Below the pieces are notes generated by a model, which saw nothing but the letters and a program-made list of their open reading frames with translations, had not been told where the DNA came from and did no database searches. This document shows, piece by piece, positions 47,233-56,100 of a stretch of 64,000 nt of DNA. Where the stretch lies: positions 765,177-829,176 of the forward strand of contig NZ_CDPP01000006.1 of assembly GCF_000829905.1 (NCBI RefSeq), given 5' to 3'. The position numbers and the translations under genes were made by a program. This DNA is from Beduini massiliensis (GTDB lineage: Bacteria > Bacillota_I > Bacilli_A > Erysipelotrichales > Coprobacillaceae). Within the stretch, counting starts at the first letter, position 1. Each line of letters begins with the position of its first letter.

Positions 47233-47755
47233 TGAAGTCATTATTGTTGAAGGGAAAACAGATACCCAAGTATTAAAATCGTTTTTAGATGTCGATACGA
47301 TTGAAACCGGCGGATCTGGATTAAATCAAAAGACACTGGATTATATCAAAACAACAAGTCTGACACGTGATATTATCGTGATGACCGATCCTGACTTTCC
47401 AGGAAAACAAATACGTGACAAGATATCAAAGGTGATTCCACATTGCAAGCATGCTTTTGTGAATAAAAAAGATGCGATCAAACATCATAAGGTAGGAATT
47501 GCCGAAGCTACCCAAGATGCTATTTTGGAAGCACTGGAAAATGTCGTGACATTTAGTCCTGATAGTGAAAGCATTACTTGGTCAGAATTTATTCAATTAG
47601 ATATTATCGGTAATAAAAAAAGACGAGAAGAAATATACGATCATTTTCATTTGGGCTATGGGAATGTTAAAACATTGTTTAAAAGACTGAACTTAGTTGG
47701 CATTACTGCTCAGCAGATTCAAGATTTTATAACTCAGGGAGGAAAAGACACTTGA
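47222..47755 (+). CDS. rnmV: Ribonuclease M5 (5S rRNA maturation)
   Basis: 177 residues, a TOPRIM-domain enzyme. The glutamate motif is IIVEGKTDT near residue 9 and the aspartate motif VMTDPDFPGKQIR near residue 58. It cleaves both ends of the 5S rRNA precursor in Gram-positive bacteria. It is overlapped by rnhA upstream and by the TTG start of rsmA downstream, the usual rnmV-ksgA pairing of Bacillota. Confidence 0.95.
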   Translation: MKINEVIIVEGKTDTQVLKSFLDVDTIETGGSGLNQKTLDYIKTTSLTRDIIVMTDPDFPGKQIRDKISKVIPHCKHAFVNKKDAIKHHKVGIAEATQDAILEALENVVTFSPDSESITWSEFIQLDIIGNKKRREEIYDHFHLGYGNVKTLFKRLNLVGITAQQIQDFITQGGKDT

Positions 47756-48576
47756 GAGATATCGGAAAAGTAAATCATACATTGGAAATATTGGATCGCT
47801 TTGAACTTCAGGCAAAGAAATCTTTTGGTCAGAATTTTTTGGTGGATATCAATATTATCAGAAACATCGTAGAGTGTGCTCATATCCAAGAAAATACCTG
47901 TGTTGTAGAGATCGGACCGGGGATCGGCGGACTGACTGAATATATTGCCCGATCTGCCAAAAAGGTCATTGCTTATGATATTGATGAACGTCTCAAGGAT
48001 GTATTGGCTTATAGTCTAAGTGAGTATCAAAATGTAGAGGTTCGTCTGCAAGATTTCTTAACTGTGGATCTTCAAGCATTGGCAGAGGAATTAAAAGAAT
48101 ATGATCATTTCATCATTATTTCTAATCTGCCTTACTATATTACCAGTGAACTTTTGACAAAAATCATGATCAGTTCCATAAAGATGGATTGTTTTGTTGG
48201 AATGATGCAAAAAGAAGTAGCATTAAAGCTAACTTCAAAAGAAAAAAGTCCCCTGCGTTTGATGATGGACTATGTGGGAGAAGTGAAGTATGAATTCACT
48301 GTCACAGCAAATGTCTTTATCCCTAAACCGAAAGTAGACTCTGCTGTGATTTCAGTCACTTTTAAGGAAATGAATAAAGAAAATCTTAATGATTTTTATC
48401 GCTTCCTGCTAGTCTGTTTTAAACAAAGAAGAAAAACGATCTATAATAATTTATCATTGACTGCACAAGATAAAGATAAGCTGAAAGAAGTATTAAAGAC
48501 TTGTAATATTGATCCTAAATTACGTGCAGAACAATTATCTTTGGATCAATTTAAAGAATTGTATGACCTTATTTAA
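47752..48576 (+). CDS. rsmA: 16S rRNA dimethyladenosine transferase (KsgA)
   Basis: 274 residues. The SAM-binding loop is EIGPGIGGLTEYIA, with the conserved N-terminal KKSFGQNFLVD and catalytic NLPYYITS. It dimethylates two adjacent adenines near the 3' end of 16S rRNA. The start is TTG at 47752, overlapping the rnmV stop as TTGA, with GGGAGG nine bases before. A frame-internal ATG is absent from the conserved N-terminus, so TTG is needed. Confidence 0.95.
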   Translation: MRDIGKVNHTLEILDRFELQAKKSFGQNFLVDINIIRNIVECAHIQENTCVVEIGPGIGGLTEYIARSAKKVIAYDIDERLKDVLAYSLSEYQNVEVRLQDFLTVDLQALAEELKEYDHFIIISNLPYYITSELLTKIMISSIKMDCFVGMMQKEVALKLTSKEKSPLRLMMDYVGEVKYEFTVTANVFIPKPKVDSAVISVTFKEMNKENLNDFYRFLLVCFKQRRKTIYNNLSLTAQDKDKLKEVLKTCNIDPKLRAEQLSLDQFKELYDLI

Positions 48577-48606
48577 TATTTTTCATATATTTATATAGGT
48601 GGTCAT

Positions 48607-49362
48607 ATGAAAATAGGAGATTTAGTAGTACGTATAAAATATAACCGCGACATCGTTTTTGAAATCTATGATATTCAAAAGGATGTCGTTTATTTAAAAG
48701 GGGTCGAGGTTCGACTGGTAGCAGACAGCACATTGGACGATTTGGAACCGGCACAAGAAAGCCATTTTGTGACCAAATTGGATGAATCGGCATTATTAAG
48801 AAATGATAAAGTAATCAGGGGAAAAGTACTCCATTTAGACGGAGATCCCAGATATTTAAAAATGTGTGAAGAAAAATATAAGGCATTGGGAGTTCGAGCA
48901 GTATGTATCTATTTAAAAGAAGGCGAAATGAAAGATCAGATTTATGAACTGCTGGAAAAGCATAAGCCGCAGATTTTGGTGATTACCGGTCATGATTCCA
49001 TGTCCAGAGATGGAAATTGTGAAAATATTGACACCTACAGTCATACCCGTGATTATATTGAAGCCGTTAAACAAGCACGCCTGTATGAAAGCAATATTGA
49101 TCAATTAGTGATTTTTGCCGGGGGCTGTCAGTCCAATTATGAATTGTTGATAGCGGCAGGAGCTAATTTTGCTTCTTCCCCACAAAGAAAGAATATTCAT
49201 GCCTTAGACCCTGTTTATATTGCTTTTCAAGTAGCGAATGAAAGCGTGAAGAATTATGTCGATGTTGAAACTGTCATCAAAAATACTTATAATAAAGCTG
49301 CAGGGATCGGTGGAATCGATACGCGCGGGGTCGCCCGCAACATCTATCCAAGAAGGGAATGA
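48607..49362 (+). CDS. yabG: Sporulation-specific protease YabG
   Basis: 251 residues of the YabG family (peptidase U57), starting MKIGDLVVRIKYNRDIVFEI. Conserved parts include HLDGDPRYLKMC, ITGHDSMSR, FAGGCQSNYE and the C-terminal GIGGIDTRGVARNIYPRR. In Bacillus and Clostridioides YabG processes spore coat or cortex-related proteins. Its position between rsmA and ispE is conserved. Its presence suggests the organism can make spores, or descends from one that could. The stop overlaps the first possible ATG of ispE. Confidence 0.93.
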   Translation: MKIGDLVVRIKYNRDIVFEIYDIQKDVVYLKGVEVRLVADSTLDDLEPAQESHFVTKLDESALLRNDKVIRGKVLHLDGDPRYLKMCEEKYKALGVRAVCIYLKEGEMKDQIYELLEKHKPQILVITGHDSMSRDGNCENIDTYSHTRDYIEAVKQARLYESNIDQLVIFAGGCQSNYELLIAAGANFASSPQRKNIHALDPVYIAFQVANESVKNYVDVETVIKNTYNKAAGIGGIDTRGVARNIYPRRE

Positions 49363-49367
49363 ATGGG

Positions 49368-50207
49368 ATGAAAATAAGAGCACACGCTAAGATTAATCTT
49401 GGTTTAAATGTAGTGGGAAAAAGAGAAGACGGATATCATGAATTAGAAATGATCATGGCACCGATCTCTTTACATGATCTTCTTTATATCAATATTATTG
49501 ATGAAGGAATAGAAATTTCCAGCAATAGTACGATTATGCCCGTAAATGAAAAAAACATTATGTATAAAGTCGCAAAAGCAATGATGGAGCGCTATGATAT
49601 TAAAAAAGGAGTTCGTATTCATATCTACAAACATATTCCCATGCAGGCAGGATTAGCCGGAGGCAGTGCTGATGGAGCGGCTGTGATGCGTGCCATCAAC
49701 CTCTTGTTTAAGTTAGGGCTGAGTTATGAAGAATTAGCTGAATTAGGCAAATCGATCGGAGCAGACATTCCTTTTTGTATTCATGAAAAAACAGCGTTTG
49801 TATCCGGTATAGGCGAAAAGCTGGAGTTTATAGATAACCCTATTCATAAACATATTGTTTTGATTAAGCCAAGAAAAGGGGTTTCTACGAAAAGATCATT
49901 TGGAATGTTGGATATTGCCAATGAGATTCATCCGGATTGTCGTGCGTTAAAAGATGCGATACAGGAAAATGACTATGATAAAATGCTGAAATGTATGGGA
50001 AATACATTAGAAGGGGTTTCTGTAAAGATTGTTCCGCAGATTGGAGAAATAAAAAGTGCTCTTTTAAAAATGGGCTTTGATACTGCTTTAATGTCGGGCA
50101 GCGGATCGTGCGTATTTGCAGTGACAGATGATGAAAAATTAGTGGATTTGGCTGTAGATCATTTCAGAAAACAAAAAATATTTGCACAGAAGGCTACTTT
50201 TTTATAA
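49368..50207 (+). CDS. ispE: 4-diphosphocytidyl-2-C-methyl-D-erythritol kinase
   Basis: 279 residues, a GHMP kinase of the MEP isoprenoid pathway. It phosphorylates CDP-methylerythritol. The N-terminus MKIRAHAKINLGLNV and the ATP loop PMQAGLAGGSADGAAV are diagnostic, and the C-terminal LMSGSGSCVFAV is motif 3. An ATG at 49359 overlaps the yabG stop but lies one base from AGAAGGG. The ATG at 49368 is ten bases from it and matches the family's start, so I use that. It shows the organism uses the MEP route. Confidence 0.94.
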   Translation: MKIRAHAKINLGLNVVGKREDGYHELEMIMAPISLHDLLYINIIDEGIEISSNSTIMPVNEKNIMYKVAKAMMERYDIKKGVRIHIYKHIPMQAGLAGGSADGAAVMRAINLLFKLGLSYEELAELGKSIGADIPFCIHEKTAFVSGIGEKLEFIDNPIHKHIVLIKPRKGVSTKRSFGMLDIANEIHPDCRALKDAIQENDYDKMLKCMGNTLEGVSVKIVPQIGEIKSALLKMGFDTALMSGSGSCVFAVTDDEKLVDLAVDHFRKQKIFAQKATFL

Positions 50208-50216
50208 AAAAATAAG

Positions 50217-50245
50217 GGGTATTACGGTAATACTCTTTTATTTTT
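50217..50245 (+). terminator. Weak terminator between ispE and glmU
   Basis: GGGTATT and AATACTC pair around ACGGT, followed by TTTTATTTTT. Its place within a housekeeping run suggests partial termination. Confidence 0.65.
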
Positions 50246-50289
50246 ATAGGTTTTTTGGTAGAATAATGTCGGATAAAAGGGGTGGAGCA

Positions 50290-51669
50290 ATGAATATTTA
50301 TGCAATTGTATTAGCTGCCGGCAAAGGAACGAGAATGAAATCGAATTTGCCAAAGGTGGCACATGTTGTGCTATATAAACCGATGATCAAACATATCTGC
50401 GATGAGTTAAAGAAGATGGAAACATCCGAAACGATTGCCGTTATCGGTCATGGAAAAGAAGTAATTCGTAAGATCATGAAAGATGAAGTATCTTACGTTG
50501 AACAAAATGAACAGTTAGGAACCGGACATGCCGTTAAAATGACAGCACCGATCCTAGAGGACAAAGAGGGGATTACTTTAGTGATTAATGGGGATGCCCC
50601 ATTATTAAGAAAAGAAACATTAGAAGCTTTGATACAAGTTCATCAGGAAAATAAGAATCAAGCAACGCTTTTAACGGCACATTGCGATACGTCGAAATCA
50701 TTTGGTCGTATTTTGCGTAATGCACAGGGCGATGTTGACGCTATTATAGAAGTTAAAGATGCGTCATCTGAGCAATTGGCAATTACAGAAATGAATACCG
50801 GAATCTATTGTTTTGACAATCTATTATTATTTGAAGCTTTAAAACAGGTAACAAATGATAATGCACAAAAAGAATATTATATTACCGATGTCGTAAAAAT
50901 CTTAAATCAAATGGGTAAAAAAGTAGGAAGCTGTGTGATCAGTGATTTTGATGAAGTAGGCGGAATCAATGATCGTGTAGAATTAGCGAAAGCACAGAAA
51001 AAATTACAGCTGCGTGTTAATCATGAACTGCTGTTGAACGGTGTTACAATCTTAGATCCGGAAAATACGTATATTGCCAGAGATGTTGAAATTGGGCAAG
51101 ATACCATCATTGAACCGGGATGTATTATTAAAGGCAATAGTGTCATAGGACAAAACTGTCATATCGGACCTTACTGTGAATTTGACAATGTCATCATTAA
51201 GGATAATGTAGAAATTAAATTCTCAGTGTTAAGTGATTCCGTGATTGAATCTGGTGTGGACATCGGTCCTTATGCCCGTCTGAGAAAAGATTGCCATATC
51301 TTGGAAAATGTTCATATGGGCAACTTTGTAGAGATGAAGAATACTACTTTCGGTGTTGGCAGCAAATGCGCTCATCTTAGCTATATTGGGGATGCGGTCG
51401 TAGGAAAAGATGTTAATATCGGCTGTGGAACGATTACCAGCAATTATGATGGGAAAAATAAATTTAAGACAATCATTAAAGACAATGTCTTTGTCGGATG
51501 CAATTCAAACTTAGTGGCACCTGTTACTTTGGAATCCGGAGCATATGTTGCGGCAGGATCAACGATTACGGAAACGGTACCGGAAGATGCTTTTGCGATT
51601 GCAAGAGAAAGACAAGTGACAAAAGAAGAATATGCTAAAGTATTGAAAGAAAAAAGAGAAAGAAAATAA
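50290..51669 (+). CDS. glmU: Bifunctional UDP-N-acetylglucosamine pyrophosphorylase/glucosamine-1-phosphate acetyltransferase
   Basis: 459 residues, full length. The N-terminal pyrophosphorylase begins YAIVLAAGKGTRMKS and has EQLGTGHAVKMT and VINGDAPLL. From about residue 250 a left-handed beta-helix follows, with the acetyltransferase signature RKDCHILENVHMGNFVEMKN and GDAVVGKDVNIGCGTITSNY. It makes UDP-GlcNAc for peptidoglycan and teichoic acid. The start at 50290 follows AAAGGGGTGGAG; an upstream in-frame start at 50182 would lie inside ispE and is rejected. prs follows after eleven bases. Confidence 0.97.
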   Translation: MNIYAIVLAAGKGTRMKSNLPKVAHVVLYKPMIKHICDELKKMETSETIAVIGHGKEVIRKIMKDEVSYVEQNEQLGTGHAVKMTAPILEDKEGITLVINGDAPLLRKETLEALIQVHQENKNQATLLTAHCDTSKSFGRILRNAQGDVDAIIEVKDASSEQLAITEMNTGIYCFDNLLLFEALKQVTNDNAQKEYYITDVVKILNQMGKKVGSCVISDFDEVGGINDRVELAKAQKKLQLRVNHELLLNGVTILDPENTYIARDVEIGQDTIIEPGCIIKGNSVIGQNCHIGPYCEFDNVIIKDNVEIKFSVLSDSVIESGVDIGPYARLRKDCHILENVHMGNFVEMKNTTFGVGSKCAHLSYIGDAVVGKDVNIGCGTITSNYDGKNKFKTIIKDNVFVGCNSNLVAPVTLESGAYVAAGSTITETVPEDAFAIARERQVTKEEYAKVLKEKRERK

Positions 51670-51680
51670 GGGGCAAAAAA

Positions 51681-52637
51681 ATGAAAGAAACAACAACACT
51701 CATTGCATTATCAGCTAGTCAGAAATTAGCAGGGGATATCGCAAAAATTTTGGATGGAGAAGTTTGCGATACAAAAGTTCATCACTTTGCTGATGGGGAG
51801 ATTTTAGTCGAAATAAATGAATCTGTACGTGGTAAACATGTTTATATTATTCAATCTACTTCATGTCCGGCAACTGAAAACTTAATGGAACTATTGATTT
51901 GTGTAGATGCATTAAAACGTTCTTCAGCTGCTGAAATTACTGCAGTTATTCCATATTTTGGTTATGCAAGACAAGATCGCAAGGCAAAAGCCAGACAACC
52001 GATCACAGCAAAATTAGTTGCAGACTTATTACAAACTGCCGGTGTTGACCGTGTTGTAACTGTTGATTTACATGCTGCTCAAATACAAGGCTTCTTCAAT
52101 ATTCCGGTAGATGATATGACAGCATTGCCATTATTAAGCAATTACTTCAAAGATCAGGAAATTGAAGATGTAACGGTTGTTTCACCAGATCACGGGGGAG
52201 CAAACAGAGCGAGAAAATTAGCAAACGCTTTAGATGTACCTTTGGCTATTATTGATAAACGCAGACCTAAACCAAACGTAGCGGAAGTAACGGGAATCAT
52301 CGGAGATGTAGCAGGAAGAAACTGTATCATGGTGGATGATATGATCGATACTGGCGGAACGATTGCCGCAGGAGCTCAAGCGGTGATGGATAAAGGGGCA
52401 AAAGCTGTGTATATCGCTTGTACCCATGCCGTATTCTCAGGACCTGCCTGTGAAAGACTGCAAAACTCAGTAGCAAAGGAAATCATCGTAACAGATACAA
52501 TCCAATTACCAGATGAAAAGAAATTTGATAAATTAAAACATGTATCTATCGCCGATCTTATCGCAAGCACGATTTACAACATTGAACATTCTAAGCCAGT
52601 GAGTGAAGTGTTTTCTAAATACGATTTTGAAGAATAA
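51681..52637 (+). CDS. prs: Ribose-phosphate pyrophosphokinase
   Basis: 318 residues, class I PRPP synthetase. Visible are FADGEILVEINESVRGKHVY, the flexible loop YFGYARQDRKAKARQPIT, the metal-binding VDLHAAQIQGFF and the PRPP-binding VDDMIDTGGTI. It makes PRPP for nucleotide, His and Trp synthesis. The glmU-prs order is the one known from Bacillus. A clear terminator closes the run. Confidence 0.97.
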   Translation: MKETTTLIALSASQKLAGDIAKILDGEVCDTKVHHFADGEILVEINESVRGKHVYIIQSTSCPATENLMELLICVDALKRSSAAEITAVIPYFGYARQDRKAKARQPITAKLVADLLQTAGVDRVVTVDLHAAQIQGFFNIPVDDMTALPLLSNYFKDQEIEDVTVVSPDHGGANRARKLANALDVPLAIIDKRRPKPNVAEVTGIIGDVAGRNCIMVDDMIDTGGTIAAGAQAVMDKGAKAVYIACTHAVFSGPACERLQNSVAKEIIVTDTIQLPDEKKFDKLKHVSIADLIASTIYNIEHSKPVSEVFSKYDFEE

Positions 52638-52645
52638 TGAAAATT

Positions 52646-52668
52646 AGTGCCAAATAGGCACTTTTTTT
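52646..52668 (+). terminator. prs terminator
   Basis: AGTGCC and GGCACT around AAATA, followed by seven T. Confidence 0.92.
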
Positions 52669-52759
52669 ATTTGTCAAAGAAAAACTCTGTCGATATTATG
52701 GGGACGATTACATATTTATAATAAAGTGGGACATGCTATGATGAAAGCGGGTGATCGTC

Positions 52760-53155
52760 ATGAAAGGACAGCAATTAAAACAGCCATCAAACCTGCAGAC
52801 ATTAAGAATGACCATCAATTTATTGACGCCTGCCCTATGTGGAATTGTATTAGTAGAATTATGTCTTCAAATTATTTGGAACTATTTCATATCGAATAGT
52901 TATATGAATGATTTGTTGGCAACAGCTTTAGTCGGATGTTTGCTTTTTGCAACAATGGAAGGAATCTTGGGAAAGAATTCCTATGCTTCCACGATTACAA
53001 GCGGTATTTTTTATCTTTTCGGTGGTTTTTTATCATTATTTATAGATCAATTTGATATTGTTATATTAAGTATAACAATCAGTATGCAAGTATGGGCGCT
53101 TTTATTAATTATTATTGGGGTATTCTTTATTTATTGCGGGCAATATGGAAAATAG
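52760..53155 (+). CDS. Small four-helix membrane protein, unknown
   Basis: 131 residues with four hydrophobic segments (about 20-38, 50-66, 73-93 and 98-124) and short loops; starts MKGQQLKQPSNLQ. No family is recognised. The ATG at 52760 has GCGGGTG upstream; a GTG at 52751 is also possible. A TATAAT box at 52717-52722 may be its -10. A terminator overlaps the stop, and the two-component genes begin directly after, with their own promoter. Confidence 0.65.
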   Translation: MKGQQLKQPSNLQTLRMTINLLTPALCGIVLVELCLQIIWNYFISNSYMNDLLATALVGCLLFATMEGILGKNSYASTITSGIFYLFGGFLSLFIDQFDIVILSITISMQVWALLLIIIGVFFIYCGQYGK

Positions 53156-53178
53156 CTATCAATCTGATAGCTATTTTT
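53151..53178 (+). terminator. Terminator overlapping the stop of the small membrane gene
   Basis: AATAGCTATC and GATAGCTATT form a perfect 10-bp stem followed by TTT. Confidence 0.8.
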
Positions 53179-53186
53179 AGTTAGGA

Positions 53187-53215
53187 TTGCTTTCAAACCG
53201 GAAAATCGATACAAT
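53187..53215 (+). promoter_or_regulatory. Promoter of the response regulator gene
   Basis: TTGCTT (53187-53192), 17 bases, TACAAT (53210-53215). Confidence 0.65.
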
Positions 53216-53237
53216 AAAAGATAAAGGATGTGATCTC

Positions 53238-53915
53238 ATGCATTATCAATGTTTAATTGTTGATGACGAAAAACCATTGGCACAAAGTACAGAAGAATAT
53301 TTTAATCTTTTTAATGTCACAAGCAAAGCCGTTTTTGATGCACCTGCCTGCATCGAGTTTTTTAAGTATCATACAACAGATCTGATTTTACTAGACATTA
53401 ATTTAAAAGAGAGTTCGGGGTTTGAACTATGCCGCCAGTTAAGAAAAGAGATCAGTGTTCCTATTTTATTTATCAGTGCTCGAAACAGTGATGATGATAT
53501 TTTATTGGCATTAAATATCGGTGGTGATGACTATATTCGTAAACCTTATTCGTTAAGTGTTTTGCTTGCTAAAGTAAAAGCAGTATTAAAACGATACAGC
53601 AGTGTCAAGGTCAGTGAAGATATTTTCCAGATTGATAATTTTATGATTGATTTCAACCGTGGTGAAGTAAGGGTTAATCAACAGCCCATTCAATTAAAAG
53701 CACAGGAGTATAAATTATTAGCCTATCTTGTTATGAATCGAGGAAAAGTATTGAAGAAAGAAGAGCTTTTTGAAAAAGTATGGCAGGATATGATTACGAG
53801 TGATGGGACATTAAATGTACATATCCATCACTTACGTGAAAAAATAGAAAAAGATCCAAATCATCCTCAATTAATTCAAACGATATGGGGAGTCGGCTAT
53901 CGATTTAAGGCGTAA
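53238..53915 (+). CDS. OmpR-family response regulator
   Basis: 225 residues. The receiver domain has the acidic pair in IVDDEKP, phospho-acceptor D53 in LLDINLK, the conserved Ser/Thr in FISARN and lysine in IRKPYS. The winged-helix domain ends GTLNVHIHHLREKIEKD and GVGYRFKA. I use the start at 53238 because AAAGGATG precedes it; the longer frame starts inside the promoter. Its kinase lies 831 bases downstream, after an acetyltransferase gene. The TTAAG repeats before the ABC genes are its likely target. Confidence 0.93.
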   Translation: MHYQCLIVDDEKPLAQSTEEYFNLFNVTSKAVFDAPACIEFFKYHTTDLILLDINLKESSGFELCRQLRKEISVPILFISARNSDDDILLALNIGGDDYIRKPYSLSVLLAKVKAVLKRYSSVKVSEDIFQIDNFMIDFNRGEVRVNQQPIQLKAQEYKLLAYLVMNRGKVLKKEELFEKVWQDMITSDGTLNVHIHHLREKIEKDPNHPQLIQTIWGVGYRFKA

Positions 53916-54036
53916 AATATGTGTCAGAAGTTTTAACAGCCTTATAACACTGAATTTTTTTGTATCACTGTAACGGGTTTTGGGTTAATCGTCGATTATA
54001 CTATAGTTTATTTAGAATGCATAGGAGGATATAAGC

Positions 54037-54564
54037 ATGACTTTTTTAGAGACAAAGCGGCTCCGATTAAGAAATATAGATGAAAAAGATATTGATGAAA
54101 TGTTTGATTATCGAAATAATCAGATATGTGCAAAATATCAGCGGAAACAGGAGAAAAATTACGAGAAACTCGCAGAATGGGCAACGAGTAAAACCTGTGA
54201 TACATTGAATGTAGAAACTTCTGCACTGATTGCGGTTGCGTTGAAAGAAACCGATAGTCTGATAGGCGAAATTACAGTAATGCCAAATGATGGAACCATT
54301 TCTTTTGGATATACATTTTCTTACAAAGTCCATCGTAAAGGATATGCTTTTGAAGCTTTGTCGACTTTGATTGACTATTTACATAGCCACTATCCGGAAT
54401 GGGATTATGTTTGTTTTACTGATGTTGATAATATCCCAAGTAAAGCATTACTTAAAAAACTTGGATATACAGATTTAGGCTATCTGTACTCAAAGGATTC
54501 TCAAATTTTTGGAAAATGGCTTCGTCCGGATACAATTGAGGAAATTGCACAGGCAGTTCGCTAA
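54037..54564 (+). CDS. GNAT family N-acetyltransferase (RimJ/RimL-like)
   Basis: 175 residues beginning MTFLETKRLRLRNIDEKD, the usual opening of the RimJ/RimL-like GNAT group. FGYTFSYKVHRKGYAFEALST is the acetyl-CoA loop, and NIPSKALLKKLGYTDLGYL the C-terminal strand-helix. The acceptor is unknown. AGGAGG precedes the ATG and a TATACT -10-like box lies at 53997-54002. It separates the response regulator from its kinase, an unusual place, and may be a later insertion. Confidence 0.85.
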   Translation: MTFLETKRLRLRNIDEKDIDEMFDYRNNQICAKYQRKQEKNYEKLAEWATSKTCDTLNVETSALIAVALKETDSLIGEITVMPNDGTISFGYTFSYKVHRKGYAFEALSTLIDYLHSHYPEWDYVCFTDVDNIPSKALLKKLGYTDLGYLYSKDSQIFGKWLRPDTIEEIAQAVR

Positions 54565-54746
54565 ATTATGATTTGCAGACTGTTTAAGAGATATACGAAT
54601 TGTCTAAAAGAGGGTTTAGGTGATAGTGACTGTATTGAGTAATTTAGAAAATAATAAAAAGTTTAAAATACACGAAAACAAATGAAAAAGATATTCAGAA
54701 ATACAATAGCAAGGGAAGCTGAATATCGATTTAAGGAGGAACTAAG
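54565..54746 (+). other. Gap with a possible remnant of a response-regulator 3' end
   Basis: No clear gene. From 54682 a short frame ends AEYRFKEELR and stops with a TGA that overlaps the kinase ATG. TATCGATTTAAGG at 54724-54736 repeats 13 bases at the end of the response regulator gene (YRFK codons). This looks like the old regulator-kinase junction, left after insertion of the acetyltransferase gene. Confidence 0.35.
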
Positions 54747-56018
54747 ATGAAATTGAAATTCATCCTCTTTTTATTTATTGGTCTTCTTTTAATAGAAGGG
54801 ATAGTAGGGTGGAAGGTGATTGAAAAAATTAAGGATACTTCGCTTGATAATGTGATGGTTAATGATTTAAGTCAGCAGATCGGTCAGCAATGGGAAACCT
54901 TGATGCAAACACAATTGTGTACAGTATCCTCAAATATTGATTTAGACTTTACTTTATTGGATAATAACGGAAAAAAGATTTATACAACTTCACCGTCTGT
55001 TTCACAGTCTATAGAAGCGGCAATACAAAATCGTGATAGTATTATCGATATTGAATTGAACGATCAAAGAGTAGGAAAAATCTTGATTTATAATGACAGT
55101 AACTCTCGCATAGCCTCACACCTTGTTTTCCTCATGCAGATTCTAGGAGGCACTCTGATAATTGAAGGGATTATCTTAGGAGGATATACTTATTATTTGA
55201 ATAAACGTATGATCCAGCCATTTAGGTCATTACAGCGTTTTGCGACGAGAGTAGCAGGTGGGGATTTAGACTTTCCTTTAGAGATGGATCGCCACAATAA
55301 TTTTGGCGTTTTTACCGAAAGTTTTGATCTGATGCGAACGGAATTAAAAAAGGCACGACTCAATGAACAGAAAGCAAATCAAAGCAAGAAAGAATTAGTC
55401 GCTAAAATGAGTCATGATATTAAAACACCGATAGCTTCTATTAAAGCAATCTTAGAACTAATGCTGATAAAGGTAAAAGATCCAAAAGAGCGTGGACAAC
55501 TGCTGATTATTGATCAAAAAGCCAATCAGATCGACGAACTTGTATCGGACTTGTTCCATGCGACTTTAGAAGAATTGCAGGAATTAACGATTTTTGTTAA
55601 AGAACATTCCAGTCAGGAATTAGCGACATTGCTTCAATCAGCAGACTATCAAAATAAGGCGGTCATTGATCCTGTTCCGGACTGCTTGCTTCTATTTGAT
55701 GCTCTTCGTCTACAACAAGTATTTGATAATCTGTTTGGTAATGCTTATAAATATGCCAATACGTCAATGGAAGTACATTTTGAAATAGTTGAGGAAGAAT
55801 TTCTTATATTTATCAAAGATTTTGGTGAGGGTGTGACCGCAGAAGAACAATCTCTTATTTTTAATAAATATTACAGAGCAAAAAATGCTGAAGAAAAAAG
55901 CGGAGCAGGATTGGGGCTATATATTTGTCGCTATATAATGATGCAGATGAATGGAACAATCGAATGTGAAAAAACTGAAGATGGTTTTATGATGCAGTTA
56001 GCTTTAAAATTGGCGTAA
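54747..56018 (+). CDS. Membrane sensor histidine kinase
   Basis: 423 residues. Helix one (about 4-22) and helix two (about 127-150) enclose a ~100-residue outside sensor domain. A HAMP-like linker (YLNKRMIQPFRSLQRFATRV) follows. The phospho-acceptor box is MSHDIKTPIASIKA with H223. ATP-binding motifs are FDNLFGNAYKYA, DFGEGV and GAGLGLYICR. AAGGAGG precedes the ATG. It should phosphorylate the response regulator encoded upstream. Together with the FtsX-type transporter downstream, this resembles modules that sense cell-envelope stress or antimicrobial peptides. The signal is unknown. Confidence 0.93.
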   Translation: MKLKFILFLFIGLLLIEGIVGWKVIEKIKDTSLDNVMVNDLSQQIGQQWETLMQTQLCTVSSNIDLDFTLLDNNGKKIYTTSPSVSQSIEAAIQNRDSIIDIELNDQRVGKILIYNDSNSRIASHLVFLMQILGGTLIIEGIILGGYTYYLNKRMIQPFRSLQRFATRVAGGDLDFPLEMDRHNNFGVFTESFDLMRTELKKARLNEQKANQSKKELVAKMSHDIKTPIASIKAILELMLIKVKDPKERGQLLIIDQKANQIDELVSDLFHATLEELQELTIFVKEHSSQELATLLQSADYQNKAVIDPVPDCLLLFDALRLQQVFDNLFGNAYKYANTSMEVHFEIVEEEFLIFIKDFGEGVTAEEQSLIFNKYYRAKNAEEKSGAGLGLYICRYIMMQMNGTIECEKTEDGFMMQLALKLA

Positions 56019-56055
56019 TTAAGAAATAATTAAGGATTGGATAAAGACCGTTAAG
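56019..56055 (+). promoter_or_regulatory. Candidate response-regulator binding repeats (TTAAG x3)
   Basis: TTAAG occurs at 56019-56023, 56030-56034 and 56051-56055, spaced 11 and 21 bases, on one face of the helix. No consensus -35 follows; TAGGAT at 56068 or TATACA at 56077 may be the -10. This fits an OmpR-type activated promoter for the ABC genes. Confidence 0.5.
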
Positions 56056-56100
56056 AATATTGCATGGTAGGATGGATATACAAGGAGAGGAGATTTTAAT

